64,000 bases of DNA, taken from the NCBI GenBank assembly GCA_964631865.1, contig CAZWAK010000017.1:1-64000 (forward strand), read 5' to 3'. The DNA comes from JAFDVL01 sp964631865. Its GTDB lineage: Bacteria; Acidobacteriota; Blastocatellia; RBC074. Within the stretch, counting starts at the first letter, position 1. Each line of letters starts with the position of its first letter. Positions 59,764-64,000 of the stretch are shown here, in pieces. The notes under the pieces were generated by a model. That model was not told the origin of the DNA and ran no database searches. It saw only the letters and a list, made by a program, of their open reading frames with translations. The position numbers were made by a program, and so were the translations under genes.

Positions 59764-60711
59764 ATGAAAACGAAAGAACTCTTGTTTCATTACGGACGTC
59801 AATTCGGCACGCTGGCGGGGCTGCTGGTGTTGAGCCTCATTTTGTGGATCTTGACGCCGCATTTTCTGACCGTCTCGAACCTGCTGAACGTCGCGCAGCA
59901 AACCACCCTCGTCGCCATCATCGCGGTCGGGATGACGTTTGTGATTATCACAGCAGGCATAGATTTGTCGGTCGGCTCGGTGTTGGCGTTCGCAGGCGTC
60001 GTGATGGCGACGATGTTGCAAAAAGGCGTGCCGCTCGCGCTCGCGTTGCTCGTTGGCTTGGGCACAGGATTGCTCGGCGGCGTAGTGAATGGTGCATTGA
60101 TTACGCTCGGACGCTTGCCGCCATTCATCGCTACGTTGGGGATGATGAGTGTCGCGCGTGGTGCAGCGTTAGTCTTCACGGAAGGACGCCCGGTCTCCGG
60201 TTTTTCCGATGCGTTTCGTTGGATTGCGGTCGGCGAAGTTTGGCACATCCCTGTGCCCGTGATCGTGATGTTGCTCGTCTACGCCATCGCGCATTTTGTG
60301 CTGACACGCACGAAGCTTGGACGTTACACCTACGCCATTGGCGGCAACGAAGAAGCAACGATTCTGTCGGGCGTGAATGTGCGGCTGTACAAAACGCTGG
60401 TCTATGGTTTGTGCGGCATGCTCAGCGGCTTGGCGGCCATCATCCTGACCGCGCGGTTGAATTCCGCGCAACCGATTGCCGGGATGATGTACGAACTGGA
60501 CGCGATTGCGGCGACCGTGATCGGCGGCACGAGCTTGACGGGCGGCGAAGGCACGGTGCTCGGCACATTGATCGGCGCGTTGATTATCGGCGTGCTGCGC
60601 AATGGGTTGAACCTGCTGGATATTTCTTCGTTCGTGCAACAGATCGTGATTGGCGCGGTGATTGTCGTCGCGGTGTTGTTGGATATGGCGTTGAAAGCGA
60701 GCCGGAAATAA
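59764..60711 (+). CDS. Ribose-type ABC transporter permease (RbsC family)
   Basis: A 315-residue protein with about eight to ten membrane helices; VGMTFVIITAGIDLSVGSVLAF, LPPFIATLGMMSVARG, TYAIGGNEEATILSGV and GTSLTGGEGTVLGTLIGALI are the RbsC/BPD_transp_2 signatures. Such permeases need an RbsA-type ATPase and an RbsB-type binding protein; neither lies in the window, so it is either orphan or the transporter genes are split. ATG 59764 is used; a GTG 5 codons upstream is possible. Substrate is probably a sugar or related compound but is not determinable. Confidence 0.9.
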   Translation: MKTKELLFHYGRQFGTLAGLLVLSLILWILTPHFLTVSNLLNVAQQTTLVAIIAVGMTFVIITAGIDLSVGSVLAFAGVVMATMLQKGVPLALALLVGLGTGLLGGVVNGALITLGRLPPFIATLGMMSVARGAALVFTEGRPVSGFSDAFRWIAVGEVWHIPVPVIVMLLVYAIAHFVLTRTKLGRYTYAIGGNEEATILSGVNVRLYKTLVYGLCGMLSGLAAIILTARLNSAQPIAGMMYELDAIAATVIGGTSLTGGEGTVLGTLIGALIIGVLRNGLNLLDISSFVQQIVIGAVIVVAVLLDMALKASRK

Positions 60712-60759
60712 CTGACTTGCTATCTGACCATACGATGAAGACGCGGCAGCATAACGAGC

Positions 60760-60788
60760 TTGGCCTGGGCAACAGCGTGGCGTACAAT
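60760..60788 (+). promoter_or_regulatory. Promoter candidate of the toxin-antitoxin operon
   Basis: TTGGCC at 60760-60765, a 17-bp spacer and TACAAT at 60783-60788; matches are four and five of six. The start codon is at 60798, so the transcript would be nearly leaderless. Confidence 0.5.
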
Positions 60789-60797
60789 TTAATAGCT

Positions 60798-61037
60798 ATG
60801 ACAGAATTAACGACTGAGTATCAAAACCTTTTGCAGTTGCCACTTCGGGAGCGGCTTTGGTTAGCGCGCTGGCTCATTGACAGCACATTGCAAGACGCCC
60901 CCGCGACGAATCATCTGGCCAATCCTTTGCTAAAGCTCGCGGGGCGATACGAAGGCGGCCCCGGCGATACGGCGGAACGCGCGGAAGAAATTCTTGCGGC
61001 GGAGATTGACGCAAGCGAAGGATTGAGCGTGCGATAA
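60798..61037 (+). CDS. Antitoxin of a VapBC-like module
   Basis: A 79-residue protein starting MTELTTEYQNLLQLPLRERLWLARWLIDSTLQ. The LPLRERLWLARWLIDS helix resembles short addiction-module antitoxins; the C-terminal half (AGRYEGGPGDTAERAEEIL) is acidic and probably masks the toxin. The stop overlaps the toxin ATG by one base (TAATG), so translation is coupled. The family assignment rests on position and the helix pattern; no DNA-binding domain is obvious. Confidence 0.8.
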   Translation: MTELTTEYQNLLQLPLRERLWLARWLIDSTLQDAPATNHLANPLLKLAGRYEGGPGDTAERAEEILAAEIDASEGLSVR

Positions 61038-61450
61038 TGGCCTGCCTACTGGACACAGGATTTCTCTATGCACTGCTGAATCGTGCAGAACAATCGCATC
61101 CTGCTGTCGTCAGCGCCCTCCAAACCATTCACGAACCCATCGTCTTACCTGTTCCGGCGATTACGGAAGTGGCTTATTTGCTATTGCGTGACGTTGGGAG
61201 CGAAGCCGTTGCCGACTTTCTCACCACGCTTGCCACCACCGATTTGCTGTTGGAGACGCCGCAGCCGGAAGATTACCACCGCGCCGCCGAAGTGATTCAT
61301 ATTTACGCCGCTGCCCAGATAGATTTCGTAGACGCAGTAATCGTCGCCATTGCCGAACGGCTTGCTATTCAACGCATCCTGACGCTTGACCAACGGCATT
61401 TTCGGTTGATCCGCCCGCGTCACTGTGTTGCCTTTGAAATTCTTCCTTGA
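61037..61450 (+). CDS. PIN-domain toxin, VapC-like
   Basis: A 137-residue PIN-domain ribonuclease. MACLLDTGFLYALLNRAEQ contains the first catalytic Asp (LLDTG), VPAITEVAYLL the conserved Glu and IDFVDAVIVAIAERL the further Asp of VapC-like proteins. Such toxins cleave RNA (often tRNA or rRNA sites) in the absence of the antitoxin. It overlaps the antitoxin by one base and the pair stands alone. Confidence 0.9.
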   Translation: MACLLDTGFLYALLNRAEQSHPAVVSALQTIHEPIVLPVPAITEVAYLLLRDVGSEAVADFLTTLATTDLLLETPQPEDYHRAAEVIHIYAAAQIDFVDAVIVAIAERLAIQRILTLDQRHFRLIRPRHCVAFEILP

Positions 61451-61480
61451 CCCAGGCTTGCCCCCCGCCCCGCGCGTGCT

Positions 61481-61486
61481 ACAATG
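61481..61486 (+). promoter_or_regulatory. Extended -10 promoter of the PDZ/SpoIIE gene
   Basis: TGCTACAAT: a TGn extension and TACAAT at 61481-61486, 44 bp before the ATG at 61530; the -35 region is weak. Confidence 0.4.
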
Positions 61487-61529
61487 CGCCGCAGCCAAGA
61501 GCAGTTCAAGTCAATCAGGAGAAGCTTTC

Positions 61530-64000
61530 ATGCGGGGAACGTTGCGAGATCAGTTCCGAGACAAGCATCCGTTTTTCTGGGTGGTCGTCGTCGCTGCAAT
61601 CATTGGCGTTTGTTTGTACACCTTTGTTGTGACGATGCACGTCAAATACGCAGCGTTGGCGAAGGAGGGATATGATTGGAGCGATGCGTTGCGCATCACG
61701 CGAATTTATCCCGGCGGGCCAGCCGAGGGACTGCTTCAGGTCGGCGACAAGATTCTGAAGCTGGATGACAAGGTGGTTGACATCGATGCGTTTTGGACGT
61801 CGCTGTTCTTTGCGCCACTGCACACTCCCTACACGCTGGAAGTCGAGCGCAGGGGAACGCGGCAGCAGGTTACTTTGCAGTTGGCGCTCCATCGCAAACC
61901 GGCAGACGCTATCGCGGCGACGTGGCAGATGATGCTGTCGCGCCTTATTCTCAGTCTCTCCATGTTTATCGTCGGAATATTTGTGGGCTTCGTGAAGCCC
62001 GCACAGGCGCAAGCGCGCTTGTTATTCACCGGTACGGTGCTGACTGGAATCGCGTCTTTCATCGCCACGGTGATGGACTCATTTTATATTTTGCTCACTC
62101 CGACCGAGCAATTGCTCTGCAACATCTTTTTCACGCTAGGAGGGATGTTCCTAAGCTTTCCCTTCTTCTATCGGCTTTTCCTACGGTTTCCACCAGAGGC
62201 CCCGCCCAGCAGGTTTTGGAATTTCCTGAGCTATCCCTTGTTTCTGGGGGCAGCCTTTTTTTATGTAGGATCAGCGATAGCCTTTTGGACGAAGCAATTC
62301 GCGTGGACACCAAACTACGTTTATTCGGATTGGTATTTTATCGTGGCAGGCTTAGCCGGGGCCGCCGTACTGACGCGCAACTACCTGCTGGTCAAAGACC
62401 CGCATCAACGGCAACGCATCAAATGGCTGGTCGGAGGTGTGCTGCTGAGCACGTCAGGAATTGTGTTGGTATTGCCCTTTGTTATTGCGCAACAAATCAA
62501 CCCGGCCTTCACCTCCACACCAGAAACGATCCTTACTGTAAAGGTGGCATCTACGCTGTTGTCCATCGGCACACCCATCGCAATGGCGTACACGATCCTG
62601 AAGCACCGCGTGCTGGACATCAATGTCGTCATTCGCCGCAGCCTGCGCTACCTGCTCGCCTCGCGCGGCTTCATCCTCATCGAAGCCTTGCTCGCCTTTG
62701 CGCTGCTGAGTTTCATCTTTGCCGGACGGCTTGGTGTTTGGCTGGATCGCTTTGGCAGCAACACGCGCACGCTCATCACGATTCTCGGCACGGTGCTGAT
62801 GGTACTCGGATTGCAAACTGTCAATCGCAAGATTCGCCCGCTGATTGATCGGCGATTCTTTCGGGACGCCTACGACGCACAGCAGATTCTGACCGAACTG
62901 ACTTCATCCTTGCGCGCGACGACGAATGTCAAGCAAGTGCTGGAATTGACGACGGCGAAGATTCAGCAGGCGTTGTATGCGGCGAATGTGACGATCTTTT
63001 TGCGCAATGGACAACACGATTTTCAGAGCGCCGTGTCGAGCGACTATCACGAACGCGAGAAGTCGTCGCAGCCCGTCGTGCGCAATCTGCATTTGCCCGA
63101 CGAAGCGTTTGTGGTGCAGCGCATCAGCGATTCCGCGCAACCTGCCGAGATTGATTGGGACGATCCATATTCGCCTGTGGCCACGCAGTTGGCAGCGATG
63201 GCAAATGGTGATGCAGCGGCGCAGCAAGAGTTCGATACGTTGCGCGCACTGAAAACAAATCTGGTGTTGCCGCTTGCCGCCAAAGACGAATTGCTCGGCG
63301 TGTTGGCGTTGGGGCCGCGCGCGGGGGATTTGCCGTATTCGCGCGAAGACAAGCGGATGTTGATGAATGTCGCGGGACAAACAGCGATGGCGCTGGAAAA
63401 CTCGCGCTTGATCGAACAGAAAATCGAGATCGAAGCCGAACACAACCGCAAGACACAGGAACTGGAAGAAGCGCGTCGGTTGCAGCTTTCGATGTTGCCC
63501 AAAGGCAATGTGAAGTTAGACCGATTGGAAATCACAGGCGCGATGCGCACAGCAACGGAAGTCGGTGGCGATTACTACGATTTTCTGCCGTTGCCGGATG
63601 GTCGCTACTGCGTCGTGATTGGCGATGCGACGGGACACGGGATGAGCGCGGGGCTGATTGTCGGAATGGTCAAGATGGGTTTGACGAGCCGCTTGCAAAC
63701 CACACCAGACTTACAACCGATAATCGAAGACTTGAACACGGCGCTGCGACAATCGCTCACGCATCGCGGCGTCGGGATGTGTTTGGGCGCGACGATGATT
63801 GATCCTGAAACATTGCAGGTCGAACTCTGCTCGAACGGGATGCCGTTTCCGTATCACTTTGCGAATGGTGAATTGCGCGCCATCGAATTGAAAGCGCAGC
63901 CACTCGGCTTTCTCAAGCGGGTGCAAGTGCCGACAGCGACGTTGCAACTGCAAGCGGGCGAGGCGTTGATTTGGGTGAGCGATGGGTTTGAAGAACGAAT
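61530..64000 (+). CDS. PDZ - multi-spanning membrane - GAF - SpoIIE phosphatase (cut by the window end)
   Basis: The frame is open for at least 823 residues from ATG 61530 (after AGGAGAAG) to the window end. Order: a short membrane helix (FFWVVVVAAIIGVCLYTFVV), a PDZ-like domain (about 50-140: ITRIYPGGPAEGLLQVGDKIL, YTLEVERRGTRQQV), about seven further membrane helices (150-470), a GAF domain (about 480-630) and a SpoIIE/PP2C phosphatase domain from about 650, with ARRLQLSMLPKG, ATEVGGDYYDF and VIGDATGHGMSAGL. SpoIIE-type phosphatases dephosphorylate STAS-domain proteins such as the RsbV-like product at 41799, so it may feed that partner switch. The signal is probably sensed in the membrane or by GAF. 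The C-terminus is missing. Confidence 0.9.
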   Translation, partial: MRGTLRDQFRDKHPFFWVVVVAAIIGVCLYTFVVTMHVKYAALAKEGYDWSDALRITRIYPGGPAEGLLQVGDKILKLDDKVVDIDAFWTSLFFAPLHTPYTLEVERRGTRQQVTLQLALHRKPADAIAATWQMMLSRLILSLSMFIVGIFVGFVKPAQAQARLLFTGTVLTGIASFIATVMDSFYILLTPTEQLLCNIFFTLGGMFLSFPFFYRLFLRFPPEAPPSRFWNFLSYPLFLGAAFFYVGSAIAFWTKQFAWTPNYVYSDWYFIVAGLAGAAVLTRNYLLVKDPHQRQRIKWLVGGVLLSTSGIVLVLPFVIAQQINPAFTSTPETILTVKVASTLLSIGTPIAMAYTILKHRVLDINVVIRRSLRYLLASRGFILIEALLAFALLSFIFAGRLGVWLDRFGSNTRTLITILGTVLMVLGLQTVNRKIRPLIDRRFFRDAYDAQQILTELTSSLRATTNVKQVLELTTAKIQQALYAANVTIFLRNGQHDFQSAVSSDYHEREKSSQPVVRNLHLPDEAFVVQRISDSAQPAEIDWDDPYSPVATQLAAMANGDAAAQQEFDTLRALKTNLVLPLAAKDELLGVLALGPRAGDLPYSREDKRMLMNVAGQTAMALENSRLIEQKIEIEAEHNRKTQELEEARRLQLSMLPKGNVKLDRLEITGAMRTATEVGGDYYDFLPLPDGRYCVVIGDATGHGMSAGLIVGMVKMGLTSRLQTTPDLQPIIEDLNTALRQSLTHRGVGMCLGATMIDPETLQVELCSNGMPFPYHFANGELRAIELKAQPLGFLKRVQVPTATLQLQAGEALIWVSDGFEER

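Noticed and set aside
61793..62848. 351-codon ORF inside the PDZ/SpoIIE gene
   Set aside because: It is a +1-frame shadow; the true frame from 61530 shows the PDZ, membrane, GAF and phosphatase segments.

Overview
The window is a mid-GC bacterial draft scaffold with one 100-base assembly gap (29460-29559). The gene content points to Acidobacteriota, probably class Blastocatellia. The evidence is a subtilisin ending in a Solibacter-type C-terminal domain (TIGR03437-like), a very long Ser/Thr kinase with TolB-like, TPR and beta-propeller parts, DUF1501 and cytochrome/DUF1549/DUF1553 proteins, and large alpha-2-macroglobulin and SpoIID-type envelope proteins. This placement is inferred from family content; there is no rRNA gene to confirm it.

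Layout. 0-10 kb: an ECF sigma factor cut by the window edge, a membrane HD-GYP protein, hisS-aspS with a small nuclease-like gene, and a sensor kinase/AAA+ response regulator pair whose regulator lacks the canonical GAFTGA loop. 10-21 kb: an envelope cluster with a transpeptidase-SpoIID-metallopeptidase fusion, a membrane protein, a DUF3298-like lipoprotein, a thioester alpha-2-macroglobulin and a DUF1175/NlpC-like protein. 21-27 kb: an ABC-F ATPase, a DJ-1/PfpI protein, DUF1501 and a TPM protein. 27-36.4 kb: a repeat-dense segment with lemA, lysC, selD, a type III restriction-modification pair (mod, res) and a REP-associated tyrosine transposase (RAYT) between mod and res. 36.4-48.7 kb: a MacA/MacB-like pair without a permease, aroA-aroK, an RsbW/RsbV partner-switch operon running into a HExxH protein and a metallo-beta-lactamase, a subtilisin, a purine permease, tRNA-Arg(CCU), apt and acylphosphatase. 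48.8-64 kb: exported hydrolases, a PaaI thioesterase, the cytochrome/DUF1549/DUF1553 protein, the giant kinase, an orphan RbsC-type permease, a VapBC-like toxin-antitoxin pair and a PDZ/GAF/SpoIIE phosphatase cut by the window end.

Three things stand out. First, a 19-bp palindrome (CGCGATTTGGCAAATCGCG and close variants) with GTAG or GTAA at its foot occurs 26 times. It brackets the RAYT gene and lies 13-38 nt upstream of eight different start codons, so this looks like a complete REP-RAYT system. Second, selD carries an in-frame UGA at the catalytic position and is best read as a selenoprotein starting at 29621; a conventional call loses its active-site N-terminus. Third, many gene boundaries, and some linkers inside genes, hold short tandem repeats with a strict 7-bp period. 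The heptamer word differs from locus to locus, and intergenic copies are often arranged as long inverted repeats.
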